Positions 48,811 through 60,761 of a stretch of 64,000 nucleotides of DNA are shown here, piece by piece. The position numbers and the translations under genes are program-made. Numbering within the stretch: position 1 is the first letter of the stretch; every line of letters starts with the position of its first letter. The notes under the pieces were generated by a model that saw only the letters and a program-made list of their open reading frames with translations, did not search any database and was not told where the DNA came from. Source of the stretch: Colius striatus (taxonomy: Eukaryota > Chordata > Aves > Coliiformes > Coliidae); the NCBI RefSeq assembly GCF_028858725.1, contig NC_084771.1:6166915-6230914 (forward strand). Reading direction: 5' to 3'.

Positions 48811-48905
48811 AGAGCTAATCATTGGGACATCTGGATTCACTTCTTAACTCTGCTGTGTGACCTTGGGTCAATAATTTAGGTCGAGCTTTTCCAAAATGTG
48901 CATTA
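48811..48905 (+). mobile_element. Possible MIR/CORE-type SINE fragment
   Basis: The stretch 'actctgctgtgtgaccttgggtcaataatttaggtcgagcttttcc' matches, by eye, the conserved MIR-family stretch (TGTGTGACCTTGGG, then 'aa-tcacttaac', then 'ttcc'). About 95 bases remain and the edges are unclear. MIR-like SINEs are ancient in amniotes and only badly decayed copies are expected in birds. Confidence 0.45.
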
Positions 48906-51900
48906 TTTGTAGGTGCTTATGCTGGATTTCAGCATTACTGAAAATTAGGATGTAACTGTGTTTACTGTTTCAAATTCAGCTTCCCAAAACTGGGACACTT
49001 GTTAAAAGAGACAGAGGTAAGATGTGTGGCCCTGTTTCCTCACATGTACAAGGATGGACAACTGTGTTCATGGAGTATGCGAAGGCTTTCTGATGTACAA
49101 GCACCAGAGGAGGAAGAGGATGACAGCAAGCTGCTTGCAAAGCATCAGAAAAGTAAACATTGTTCAGCAGAAATCAAAGGATGCTGAACAAGCACCAGAT
49201 TTCCAAGACCTCTCACTTTACCAGCCAAAGGGCTCGCCAGACCATGTAGAGGACCAAGCAGATCTAAGGGCAGAAATGGCAAAGCCAAGGATGGCCAGCT
49301 ACCTGCTGACTGTCTGAACAACATCTAGCCCACCCAGCTGCCTTCCCACGCATTCCCAACAGCAGCAGAGGAGCATCTGGATTGCCCTTTCTTGGAAGGA
49401 GGATCCAGAAATGTGGCATTGAGTGTGGACAGAGCAGCACGGGTGCAGCAAGCCCTGTGCTTCCAGGAGGCTTCAGTTTGTGACACAGACAGTCTCTGCG
49501 TGCCAGAATGGGGCAGACCTACTATGCAGGTGTGGATCAGCTATGCTAAACATCTGGTCACATACCAGAAGAGTCCTGATAGCATCAGGCTGCATTCATT
49601 AAATGGGCTGGGGAGTTGGTAGACTCTTCTTGCTTTCACGGGTGCATCTACATCACTTTCACAGGTGCATCGTCACTCCAAGATCAGCTGTGGTTGCTCT
49701 TGGGCTTTGAGATGAGCTGACACATCTTTCTAGGGAAGTGGCCAGGGGACTACTTTATGTAGACAGAACACGTTAGAGTTTGAAAGAGAACCCTCCAATC
49801 CACTAATATCTCCTGCCATCTGCTTGTCTTGTAGCCTCTGAGCAGACAAACTTTGAAACCAAATCATACACAGTGATTTTCTTCTCACCAGAGCAGAGCT
49901 CTTTGGAAATATGGTCCTGAAACCACCCAGGACCCACTCCTGATTCAGTTGAAGGCACTCCACTTTTACTGTGGAGGGCAAGCAGCCCTCAGGCCTTATG
50001 TTCATTTTTGTGTCATGAGTTCAACCTCCAGCACAAGCAAACACAAAGCCCAAGTGCTCATCTCCCCATCTGTACCAGCCTCAAGCATCTGAGGTGCATT
50101 TTATATCCAAGACTGAAAAAAAGGCAGAGAAGAAACAATGCAAAAAATGTATTGTTTGAGCAGAAGAAGAGAACAGCTAAGGAGGTGAATGCTGCTATTC
50201 TTTCAATGAACTGGTAGTTGGTAGAGGTGTTCTCTTGCTGAGATAAGTAGAGGAGAAGGCATTTAGTTTCAGTAGATAGCTGATTTTCTTTGCTGTCTAA
50301 TGATTACATTTATCCTGTGCAGAGAGACAGCATAAGATGTAAAAATAGGTAGTTTACTGACGTGTAGACTTTATGTAGCTGTCTGCTTGGGATGAATTTC
50401 ATCTGTAGTAAATAGAAGAGAAGGGGAATTACAAGAGGGATTTCAAGGTAACACATCCAAGAAGACAGCTTTGATGTATTTGTCCTAGTGTCTACATAGT
50501 TGCCAAAACAAAATCTGAAACCGAGAAAGGAGCCAGTGACCTCAATGCTGTGAATACAGTTGATGCAAGTGATGACCTCTCGTGGGAGTAGTGCACAGCA
50601 CCTCCCAGGGAGAAGCTCCCACTGGTGATCCCTGAAAACCCAGCACAAGGTGCCAGGGTGCCCAGCACCCACTTTATAGACAGATCTGCAGTAGGTGTAG
50701 AAGCTAAAGTTGCTGTCAAGTTAGCACAGAATGGTGGTTTCTTTTAAAAATGTTCCTAGCTGGTTTGCTCTGATGGTGTTGAAGCTGTTCAGAATGAAAC
50801 TCTGAAACTGATCAGAATGTCCATGGTCAGTTTATGACCAAGTGTTGTCCATATTGTTTAAGCTGCAGGATCAGTAGCTTTGTGGGTTATTTTATCTTGT
50901 TGAGACACTCCTTGCATTGCAGAAATTCATTGGGTTAACCTTCCCACACACCCCCCCATCCTTTGTGATCTGACAGAGAAGTGAATATGATGGAAACTGT
51001 CCTGAGGCGTGAGAGAGAGGGAGCTCTGCTCACCTTCCCTTTGCATGCACCCTGCAGGAATGGTTACGTGGCTTCCAGCAGCAGGAGATGAGCGCTGCAG
51101 GAGTCATCCTGACTGTCACCACTGCTTTCCTTGGGAGAAATTGCTCTTGGTATTCTTTTTGCAAATTTCTCTGAAGTAAGATTTGGGTTTATGTCACTCA
51201 TCCCCACACACATGCATCTGCACCATCAGGATCAGCCACAAGCAGAAGCAGAACTTTAAGAACGTTCATATTTGCTGGAAATCTTGGAGAACATTCTGTT
51301 CAAAAGACTTCTGACTGTTAGATGTCAGTGTAGCTGCCTCCCTTTAGCTCTGGGTGCCTTTCCTGGAAACAGTCCCATCAAAACACACATCTCAGTTCCT
51401 GCTGAAGGATTAACTGTGGACAACCGCCTTTGGTCCCATCCTACACAAGGGAAAGCTGTGTTCTTGTTTGAGGATTATTTGTCTCTATGCCTGAATCAGG
51501 TGCATGAAAGAATTGTTTATAGTTTAGATATCATCATTGCATACTACAACCCATGTTTACCTTTCCTGTAGTAACTGCACAGCTACAAATGAGCACAGGT
51601 ATCCATCTAAGACTGCAGAAGTGTTATTTACATATGCATCTTGCTCCTACTCCTCTAGTGCTGGTAGAAGTATAATTTTGTACTACTTAGGGTTGTGAAT
51701 CAGCACTTCTGCCTTTTGCTGTGTTTTGAGAATGTGAAGGGGCTATTAGACAAGCTGATAGCATTAATTAAATGTATGCTTTTCTTCTCACAGAAGCCCT
51801 GGAGACATTTGAAATAATATTTTACAATGTTGTATCTTTACCCTGCGAGGTTCAGTAATTTACTGGAACAGAACAGACTTGGCCAGCTATTTTCTCTAGG

Positions 51901-53263
51901 ACCTGACAAAAATCCTAGAGCACAAAATGTTGCAGTTATCATCTTTTCAAGTGTCTGTTAGTTTTTAATCTTTCTCCTCCTTTCTTTTGTCAGAAAGCAG
52001 CATATCCTGGTTAAAAAAAAACCCAAAACAACAAAAAGCCTCCAAACAACCCAACACACCACCATTGTTCCTCCCTGCATCTTTCATTTTCTTTCTGTGC
52101 TGAATCACAATGTTCTGATACAGCCCTTTTTTATGGTGTAATTGTTTTGTATAATCCATTTTCTTTGGGCACCTCTTAGCTTCTGTCTGAAGCTGTTAGT
52201 GCTATAATGAATGTAGTCATAAATCTATGACAGGTAACAAGCTAAATTTAGAGCTCAATAAACCAAAGGAGAGTATGCTGTAGATAAGTGAGAGCGTGGA
52301 GATACAATAGTTACAGTAGTGGTACAGAAAGTCCACTTCTGACAGAGTAACAAAAGAGGAAACAATGTTTGCTTCCCTCACCAGTTCACCACCATTCACC
52401 ATCACTGGTTCACTCATGTTCCAGTGAGTAGGGATGCCATGTGAAAATATAGGTACAGTCATGGCTTGTCACCCTGCCCTGACACCCACAAAGAGTGAAG
52501 GTGTGTGTAGCTGCCTCAGATGAGTGTGCTGTGGTGGACTGTTTCCCTCAAGGAGATGAAGGGTGATGTTTCTGTGAAGGATGGAGCTGCACAGCTCCAT
52601 CTCTGAACTGAGGGAGATCCCAGTTCTTCCAATGAGGCTCAGGGTCTGACATTGGAATTAGGAGCTATCAGGCAGAACAGGGCCTGGACCAAGGTGGTTT
52701 GGGAGCCAACCATGTTGAAGATATTAATCTGACCAGAATTTGGTGGTCATGCATGCCTCAGACCTGGGCAAGCCGAGAGCTCCTGCAGTGAAATGGCTTT
52801 TTGGTTGTCAGTGCTGAGATCGTTTTAACACTTTTTTCTCTTTTGAAAGAGGAGAGTGAAGAACACAGAGAGGTAAAAGCAATGAGTGGTGAAGGCAGGT
52901 GACATAAACAACAAGGTGGACAAAAACCACATTCAGGAAAGATCCAGTTCTCTGAATTGCAAACCAATGGGTGCTAAGTAGGGGCAATAAAGGAAAGAAG
53001 AGCAGGAAGGAGTGAAGATAACAGAAAGCAAGGCATGACAAGGCAGGGAGAAGGCAAAACAAGCACAGAAAATATATAGGCAAGCAGGTCAGATAAGGTA
53101 GAGATGCCTGTCCTTTGGCACATGTTTTATTCCCTGCATTTCCACACTGCCTTCATGATGAGCTGTGAGGCAGTGGCAGCAAGGCAGTGCCAATGGGGCA
53201 CCCCAGCAGAGGGTACTGCCACAGCCATACAGAGCTTGATGGTTTGCTGTAGTGCTGGGACAA
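48906..53263. other. NPAS2: Intronic sequence without recognised features
   Basis: No exon or named repeat is recognised. The open frame 49024-49317 has no family resemblance and no supporting splice pattern. Confidence 0.4.
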
Positions 53264-53350
53264 TCATAGAATCACAGAATGGTAGGGGTTGGAAGGGACC
53301 TTTAGAGATCATCCAGTCCAACCCCCCTGCAGAAGCCTGTCCAGAAACAT
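53264..53350 (-). mobile_element. CR1 LINE 3' end, short fragment
   Basis: In reverse orientation, 'tcatagaatcacagaatggtaggggttgg' leads into the GGAAGGGACCTTTAGAGATC block and 'atccagtccaacccccctgcagaagc'. It points away from the second CR1 piece 100 bases to the right, which has the other tail subtype. Confidence 0.94.
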
Positions 53351-53449
53351 TTGCCCCAAAGATGAGAGAGTTTGTCATCAAGTCTGCTCAGCACAAGGGA
53401 CAGACCATTGCAGTAAGAGCCACTGCCATGGCTCTGTGTTTCTCTGTGG

Positions 53450-53685
53450 CCTCAAGGTGCACCAGGGGGGGTTTAGATTGGAGATTAGGAAGAACCTTTT
53501 CCTTGAGAGGGTTGTTGGACACTGTCCCAGGCTGCCCAGGGAGGCAGTGGAGTCCCCACCCCTGGAGACACTGCAAAGCCGGGCAGCTGAGCACTGCAAA
53601 GCCATGGGTTAGTGATGGGCTTGGCAGTGTGAGATGAGTAGTTGGACTTAATCTTTTCTAACCAAAACAGTTCTATGATTCTGTG
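53450..53685 (+). mobile_element. CR1 LINE 3' fragment
   Basis: In forward orientation: 'tttagattggagattaggaagaa', 'gagggttgttggacactgtcccaggctgcccaggg', 'ctgcaaagccgggcagctgag', 'cttggcagtgtgagatgagtagttggacttaatc', ending near 'ttctatgattctgtg'. It is the GATCTTAAAG subtype with a small deletion in the last block. Confidence 0.94.
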
Positions 53686-56600
53686 TGACTCTGTGTGAGT
53701 GCCCAGGTAGCTGAGTGTGGTGGGTGGCACAGGGCAGGTGGCAGAGCCTCGGTGCTGGGGCTCCTGAGTGGAAGTGCCGATCACTTCTGTGCTAAACTGC
53801 CATAAAGATTCAGCAGCACCGTTTGGGTTTTTCAAATGTCATTTACATTAGCATCTTATAATTGAATCAGTAGCACTTCAGTGAAAAGGTTAAATCCTGC
53901 CTTTTAACAATCAAATCAGCTGTTTAGCTGTCAGCCACAGCCGTGCCCTCCTGTTGCCTCAAGAAGAATGAAACATTGGCATATTGACATATAAATCGTA
54001 TCGCTGGAGAATGCATTAACTCTCTTATTTACGGCTGCATGGTGCCACATCTTGTAATTGAGGGCTCTCTGCTGAATTCCTTGCATGTAAAATCCGTGGG
54101 AATTATTAGCACAGCACATTTCTGTAATTAAAATATTTCCTACAGCATAGGTTTGAAGGCTCCCTAACTGCTGCATATTGCTCAAATGCAAACTTGGATG
54201 AAAATTTAACGACAGGCACAATAATTTTTTCATGCACAGAGGATATTTTTATTTAGACCACTTGATATAGTTGGGGAAAAACCAAGCAAATCATCTGGGT
54301 TCAAGGACCCTTTTTAGGTGACTGATAAAAGCTGTATTTGTTGCTGATCACAGAGACATGCCCGGCGTTACACTCGTGTACTGATCTTTGCCTTCCTATC
54401 AGTGTCATAACCAAATAATGAAGATTAAAGCAGTAATGAAGCATTCACAGGAACTGTTGGTTTCAGGGGATGGCTCTTACTGATGTGAGGTGCCATTAAG
54501 AGCTGTCCTGAGGTTATTAATCTTCTGCTGATTTGCAGGAAGCCAATAAATAACCATTTTCTTTAGTCAAAAGTCTGCTGTTTCAGATAGCTCCAGAATT
54601 CAGGTAGTTCTACAAAACAAACAATTTCTTTACAAATTCCCTCTCCCATTCTCACTTCAGTAAAAAAATGCACCAGAATTTTGCAGATAGCATGGAACAG
54701 TGCTTTAATTAGCTGTGCATCTGAGAAGTCCATTTGTCTTATTAAGGCTTTCATATTCTTTTACCCCTTCTGTAACCCTGGAAACAACTTCAGATACTGT
54801 GATATTTAAAAAGTCTAAAATATAACTTGCCCTTAAAATGCTATGAGTGGTTTTTAAGGCTCCCTGTACAAAGGAGGAAAACATCTTTTACAGAGGGCTT
54901 TAAGCAATGATGGAGGAGCATTTCTTTGTGAGAAAGCTGATCCTCACCTGTTGTAGGTGGAGTGACAAACGATGCTGGCAGCACCAACAAGTGTCCTCTC
55001 TCTTTACCTGCCCAGATAGTTCAGGGATCCTTCTGGCCAAGTGTTTCAGGAGGGGATTTTCAGGAGGCAATAAATAAATTTTGATCCCTCTGGTTAATAC
55101 AGTTAAGGTCAAAGAGGTTCCATCTGGAGTTATTTTAAATACTCTTAACATGCAGACATAGTGCTGTCAGTAGTGCTAAGTGCCTTATCTTGCTGAGGAG
55201 TGTATACAACCCTTATGAAACTATTCTTAAGTATTCTGGTTACTATATTTAGCTCTGGCTCATAACAAGACAAAAAGCACTTAGCTAAATGTAGTCCTGA
55301 AGTGCTTAATCCAGTTAAGAATATTTTGTCCTTAGGTGTCTTCGACTAAGACTTTTTGTAGCTCACCATCCTGCTGCATCATGCAAAAAGCTTCTCTGTG
55401 TGTTTGGGCCTCTGGATCCTTTTAGGGCCATTTATTCTGTTAGAACCTCGAAGTCTGGTGTTGACTGAGGACATCTCTAGTGTTCATTTAGAGTGTCACA
55501 CTTGGACAGACCTGGGAAGTCTTATTACTCTGCTGCTGCAGTCTGGAGTATCTGGACTTTGTTTCCCGATTTAGAATCAATGAGCATTAGTTGGACTGTT
55601 GTCTCTCAGTGACAAAACAGCTTCCCTCAACTTACTGCCATTCAAGCAGGCTGGGAGGGCAACCACAGATACAAGGCAGAGAACCCATCAGGCTTCCTGG
55701 GAGCCTATGAGCAAGGCAGCATGAAGGCTTCTGCAGAAAGCTTTGCAATCAAAGCTTGGGAAGAATCTTTTTGTTTGGCTGATTTTTTTCTTTGTGAACA
55801 ACTTGTTTCCTGAAAAACTGAGATAGATGTTTGTGTATTCACAAGGATTTCTATTTTAATTAACCCATTGCTTTAAAAAGGATTCTCTTTATACCTACAT
55901 ATCTCCAAAAGTATTGGAAGTGAGCAAAAGCTCTGTGTGTCATTCTTCTAGAGGCAAAACAACTGTATGGTTCTGATAAAACACCGATCCATGGGCAGTG
56001 GTGGCTCAGATAAGCACCCTGGTTTGATAGTGGTTCCATAGGATAACAAGATCACACGCTACTTTTGAACTAGGATAAAAGCTGGTATCTTGACCAGCAT
56101 ATGATGAGTATGAGAACTGAAGCATAGCAGATCCACCGTGTTTAAACTTGCTACACAGATGGTGTTTTTAGTTGCAGCTTCACTGGGGGTATCAGGAGTT
56201 GTATGGGATTTTCCCTGGAAGTTTGTGCTGCAAATGGAAAAAGATCACTTCACCTCAACTGCATTTTCTACTGATTTACTCACTGCTGAAATACATTAGG
56301 TGTTTTCTAAGCTACCCTTGTACTTCTCTTGTGTCAGGGAGCAAGCCTCTTGCAGGTAACTTCCATAATACTGTTTACAACAACTGTATCACACTTCATC
56401 TGAGCCCTTTGTTTTTTTGAGCAAATGGGCTGACATACTTTCATTTAGCTGCAGTGGGCAGGAATTTGGCCTGTTTCCCATTGCTCACACAAACCACTCT
56501 CACCATATCACCAGCCAGGATCTGTGTTGCTCTTGGTGTGTGCAGCAGCCTCACAATGTCAGCACCTACCTCATCCCAGCTGCCCTTTCCAATGTGCATG

Positions 56601-58258
56601 CCTGACACATATCTCTTGCAGTGGTTCTTCAGCCACCTTCTTCCCTTTGAGATGTTTCCACTAGTTAGACAAAGAAGCAAGCTCTTGCCAGTCCTTTAGA
56701 TGATCAGACATGTGGGGGTATGTTTGCCCTTTCACCACAGCTACAAGTATGTGCTCCTCAGCAGTGGCAGTGAGTTTCTTGTGGTGTCTTGAGCTCGTTT
56801 TGGAACTAATGGTAAGAGGAGAAACAGCCAAGAACCTGATCTCAATGTAGGGAGGTCACTTCAAGGGCATTAAAAGCTTGTTAAGTTTGGAAGCCCAGCA
56901 CTTGGCTGTTGTTGAAGTTACTGCTGTTAGTCATGGCCAGTCTGATTGCATCTGTGTCCTTCCTGAGAATGAGGCTTATCTAAAGCCAAGCAAGTTTCAA
57001 GATTGATGGTTTCAGAGAGATGAATGTAGTGGTGTGTTCATTAGTAACCTTTTTAATCACAAACAAAAAGGAGACATGTGTGTCCCATCAGTAGCCAATC
57101 TTCACAGGTGGCCTTAAATCCATCCCTAGGTGGGTGGCTGTGGCGTAAACCGACTTTAGCTGATTGTGTCCATCTTGAAGGAGGTTTTTGGCTGCAAAAT
57201 TGGAGAGATGAGGCATGGATCATACTCACTGGTTTTCATACCACACACACCAGGTAAACTGTTGCACTTGGAAAGGACTTTGATCAGTCCTCAATGGCCC
57301 CAAGAGAGTAGGGCCATTCTTCCACCCTGCTGAGCCACATGGCTTTTTGGACATGAGAGGTCAAGTTGGCCTTCCCAGGCTGCACACAGAGCCAGGAGCT
57401 CCAGAACATGGTCCATCTCCTGTTCCTGGCAGCTTTGCTGAGGTTTCACCAGTTATACTTTAGCATGTTTCTAATTTAGGGTGGTAGACTTCTTTAGCTT
57501 AAAGTGATTGCTGTGCTCTAGACTAAGTCTTGCCTGCAACTGTGTTTTAACTGGAGATGCTTTTCCTTGCAGGATTATTTTTTCGCCACCTCTATTTACA
57601 TGGTGATAAGAAGAGCTAATCCCACTCTGTCAGTCTGGACTGATGAATCTGAGGAATAGAACAGGTAATTTCTAATTTGGCTTGTAGCTTTCAGTGACTT
57701 GGGTAGTGAGAGCCACTGCCCCCCCAGGGAGTGCATTTATATTCTGGGATTAAAATAATCCTGCAGTTGCTTCTGCCCAGGTCATCTGCAAGGAGGGAGA
57801 TCTTTGCCCTGGAGCAGGAAGGGAGGGTAAATTTTTGTAGCTTTTACTGTGAGAAGTATCTTTGACTTCCTATCAGTCCTGGGTAGTTTTACTTGCTGTT
57901 ACTTTTACAGCCACTAGGTTGTTTGAGCTTGGAGTAGTCTCAAAAATGCCCCTTGAGTGCTGGACAGGGTGAGGGTATTGCCAGTGAAGATGCTCACTTG
58001 AGATGGAGGCAGATCGGTGCCCATGCCAGAGATGGGTGTGATTTCCTCTTTGGAGGTGTCTAAGGGAGGTACCAGCCAGCAGAGCTGACCCAGGCAACGT
58101 GGTGTGGAGCAATGGCAGCTGGCTTGCCTGTGTCAGCCTGCCTCCCTGTCTCTCGGATGTAGCCCATCTGAGTCACAGAAGCAAGTCACTGGTGAAAAAG
58201 TCACACTTGTGGTGAATTTTCCATCATTTCAGGCACTCACCCATCACAGAGCATGGGA
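53686..58258. other. NPAS2: Intronic sequence with a candidate regulatory patch
   Basis: No exon or repeat is recognised. Between about 53960 and 54240 the sequence is AT-rich yet keeps several isolated CpGs and TAATT-type cores. This is compatible with a conserved noncoding element, but no alignment is available. The remainder is unremarkable. Confidence 0.35.
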
Positions 58259-58710
58259 TCATAGAATAATAGAATCATTTTGGTTGGAAAAGATCTTTAA
58301 GATCATCATGTCCAACTACTGACCTCACCCAGCCAAGCCCACCACTGACCCATGGCCCTCAGCACCTCAGCTACACGGCTTTGCAGTATCTCCAGGGATG
58401 GGGACTCCACCACCTCCCTGGGCATCCTGGAGCAGTGTCCAACAACCCTCTCAGGGAAAAGGTTCTTCCTAATCTCCAATCTAAACCGCCTCTGTCACAA
58501 CTTGAGGTCATTTCCTCTTGTCCTATCATATGTTACTCAGGAGAAAAGACTGACCTCCACTTCCCTGCATCCTCCTTTCAGGTAGTTGTAGGGAGTGATC
58601 ATGTCTCCTCTCACGCTTCTCCATGCTAAACACTTCCAGTTCCCTCAGCCACTCCTCATCAGACTTGTGCTTCAGACACTTCACCAGCTTCATTGCCCTT
58701 CTTTAGATGC
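58259..58710 (-). mobile_element. CR1 LINE 3' fragment, long
   Basis: Reverse-oriented CR1 of the GATCTTAAAG subtype runs from the octamer tail (tcatagaataatagaatcattttggttgg) through 'gggatggggactccaccacctccctgggcatcctgg', 'cttcctaatctccaatctaaacc' and 'tagggagtgatcatgtctcctc' into the end of ORF2 ('cagttccctcagccactcctcatcag', 'caccagcttcattgcccttcttt'). It is about 450 bases long and sits 0.8 kb upstream of the NPAS2 ATG exon. Confidence 0.95.
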
Positions 58711-59501
58711 ATTGATTCTCCTTATGTGTGCTGCAGGAGCATTTAATATGAAGACAACAGCCCACAGTGACTGTTCTAGTTCAGGAATATGTAGAAGCCT
58801 GGGAACCCAGCTCGCATTCCCTTCTTTTCACTGATTAGTGCCGGTGGTAGGACACAGCTCAGATGATGTGCTTGAAGTCCACCAACACAAGCAGCAGTTA
58901 TTGGCTGCAGGATGCTTTGGATAAACCTGTCTATCATATCTCTTAGATGTCCTCATAGTACCCTGCTGTTGCCTAATACTAATCCTTTGGGGGATTATCA
59001 CAGTTTCCTTCTTCCTCCCTTGTGCTTCCAGTGGGAAAGAAATCTCAGATGCTTTTCAAGCGTTGCAATGCTTGAAATCCACCAGCAGCCTGTTTGATTT
59101 CCCAAAACAGGATCAGGCATGGTTCTGGCTGGTACAGACATCAGAGTCAGATCAGCTCTGGCATTTGCAGAGGAGATGCTGATGCCCGTGCTGAGTTCAG
59201 TGCTTCAGCAGAATTCCCCATCCCGTGGCAGAGGAGACTGCAAAGGCAGGCTGAGGGGCTGCTGCCTCTTAGCTCCTTGCATCTAAAGCCATGCTTATTG
59301 AAGCTGTATGTTTGAGAGTGTAACAACAGTTTCACTTCTCAAGCTTCAGTAGCTGACAGAGCAACCAAGAAAGTATATAGCAAAAGTCAAGTTTGGGAAG
59401 GGGAAGTCTGAAACAGCCAGGAGGATATGAAGTAAAAACCAGAAAGCTCCATATTCTGGCATCCTCAACAAGATCAAGGAATATCTATCTTTTCCTTTCA
59501 G
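58711..59501 (+). other. NPAS2: End of putative intron 1 before the ATG exon
   Basis: Unique sequence between the long CR1 copy and the ATG exon. No alternative first exon or promoter signature is evident, and CpG content is low. Confidence 0.4.
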
Positions 59502-59526
59502 AGCCCTGTGTCGTGTAAACGAACTG

Positions 59527-59558
59527 ATGGATGAAGATGAGAAGGACAGAGCAAAGAG
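59527..59558 (+). CDS. NPAS2: NPAS2 first coding exon (residues 1-10 and part of 11)
   Basis: The exon runs from 59502, after a good acceptor (TTTTCCTTTCAG), to a donor AG|GTATGA. It has 25 untranslated bases and the first coding bases, MDEDEKDRAKR, with codon 11 split 2+1 across the intron. This N-terminus is shared by the CLOCK/NPAS2 family, and DRAKR is the NPAS2 form where CLOCK has DKAKR. No in-frame stop lies within the 25-base leader of this exon. With the proposed exon 1, an in-frame TGA at 35318-35320 supports this ATG. The start context (GAACTGATGG) has G at +4. NPAS2 pairs with BMAL1 in the nucleus to activate E-box genes in the circadian clock. Confidence 0.95.
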
Positions 59559-60606
59559 GTATGAAGGGGAGCAGAGAGCACTGAGAGTGGAAGCCTTCCT
59601 GGGGGAGAACTGTAAATGCTGTGTTTTCCAATGCTTGGAAAAGTACTTGAGTAAAGTACTAGTGATGCCAAGGCAAAGCCCCTATGCAGTGTACAGTGTG
59701 TGTAGCAGTCCATAAACAGCACAATTAAGTTACTGTTTTCAAGCTTCTCATACTGTGTTTGGCCACACCTATGATGAATACATCATCTGAGTGGTCCTTA
59801 AATTACATTGTTCTGCCCTCAGAATCTCATGTTACCCCATGGCTGTTTATTATCTTGATGAAGGACTCCTGACTTGTGGTTTTATTGGCACTATACAGTT
59901 CTGCCCACCTGAGGTAGAGTTCCCTGTGATAGAGAGCAGTCCTGCTTTAGCACAGGTGTGAGTTAGTCTCCCTCCAGAGAAGCATTTGGCTTGGTTCCAG
60001 TGAGGCACTGCACATGAGTGCCAAACAGAGAGAGCTGTGAGCATAAACCTGAACCTAAAATCTGAGAACCTCCAATTGCCAAGCTGAATATGAATGGGAA
60101 TGCTTTCTGCATGCCACACTCGGTCTAGATCACAGGAAGCATGTATCATCATGAATAGTCATGTAAAGAAAATGAATTACTCCTGGGAGAGGTTGTATGA
60201 AAACAGGAACATCTCAGATGTAAGCATTGGAAAGAAGAGGATTTTGGAAGAAACTAAATGGATTTGCTTTCTCTTTTATTGTTTTTAATCCAGGGGAAAA
60301 CCCTAATAAAACACTCTTAAACTGAGTTAATGCAAGCTGGAAACCAATCTGTGATTTCCACAGCCAGACTCTTAACATTCCCAGTTTCATGTATCATGGC
60401 AGCGGGTTTTCCAAACCAGATACAAGTGCATGTGCATGACTTTATGCTGCAGTCAAGCCGTCTCTGCACTCCTAGCAGAGTTTAGATTCTTGTGTTTAGA
60501 TTCTTGTGTTCAAAGTGTTCTGCTGGGGCAGAGCCATTTACCTTTCCCTGGGTCAAGCTGGAGGTCCTTCATTTTGCTTAGCAGCGTTTGTGTTTCTGTC
60601 ACGCAG
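59559..60606 (+). other. NPAS2: NPAS2 intron after first coding exon
   Basis: A GT-AG intron of 1048 bases in phase 2. It contains a perfect 14-base tandem duplication (TTTAGATTCTTGTG, 60481-60508) about 100 bases before the acceptor. The frame of exon 3 stays open back to an intronic ATG at 60506. That would give an alternative N-terminus only if transcription started inside the intron. Confidence 0.9.
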
Positions 60607-60761
60607 GGCATCACGCAACAAATCCGAAAAGAAGAGGAGAGACCAGTTCAATGTCCTCATTAAAGAGCTTTGCACGATGCTGCAGGGCCACGGCCACCCT
60701 CTCAAGATGGACAAGTCCACAATACTGCAGAGGACCATCGACTTCTTACAGAAACAGAAAG
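60607..60761 (+). CDS. NPAS2: NPAS2 bHLH exon (residues 11-62 and part of 63)
   Basis: The exon lies between acceptor TCTGTCACGCAG and donor AAAG|GTACTG. It encodes 51 whole residues plus split codons at each end. It holds the entire basic helix-loop-helix. The basic region is [13 protein letters not shown], whose Glu and Arg residues read the E-box half-site. Helix 1 is [11 protein letters not shown] and helix 2 is [18 protein letters not shown]. The loop between them (QGHGHPLK) is about two residues longer than the PGNTRK/PGNARK loop I recall for mammalian NPAS2 and CLOCK, and lacks Pro-Gly-Asn. The fold should tolerate this. The exon dimerises with BMAL1 and binds DNA. Confidence 0.96.

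Larger units (their letters stand above)
35353..59501 (+). other. NPAS2: Putative NPAS2 intron 1
   Basis: About 24 kb separate the CpG-island donor from the acceptor of the ATG exon (a pyrimidine tract ending TTTCCTTTCAG at 59501). A long first intron is usual for NPAS2. It holds CR1 pieces, a decayed LINE, the 38.8 kb hairpin, a (GT)n run and a candidate regulatory patch near 54 kb. I see no further exon with recognisable coding sequence in it, although untranslated alternative first exons would be invisible to this reading. Confidence 0.5.

Noticed and set aside
49024..49317. 97-codon + strand frame with charged residues
   Set aside because: There is no family resemblance, and two different frames overlap here with equal quality.
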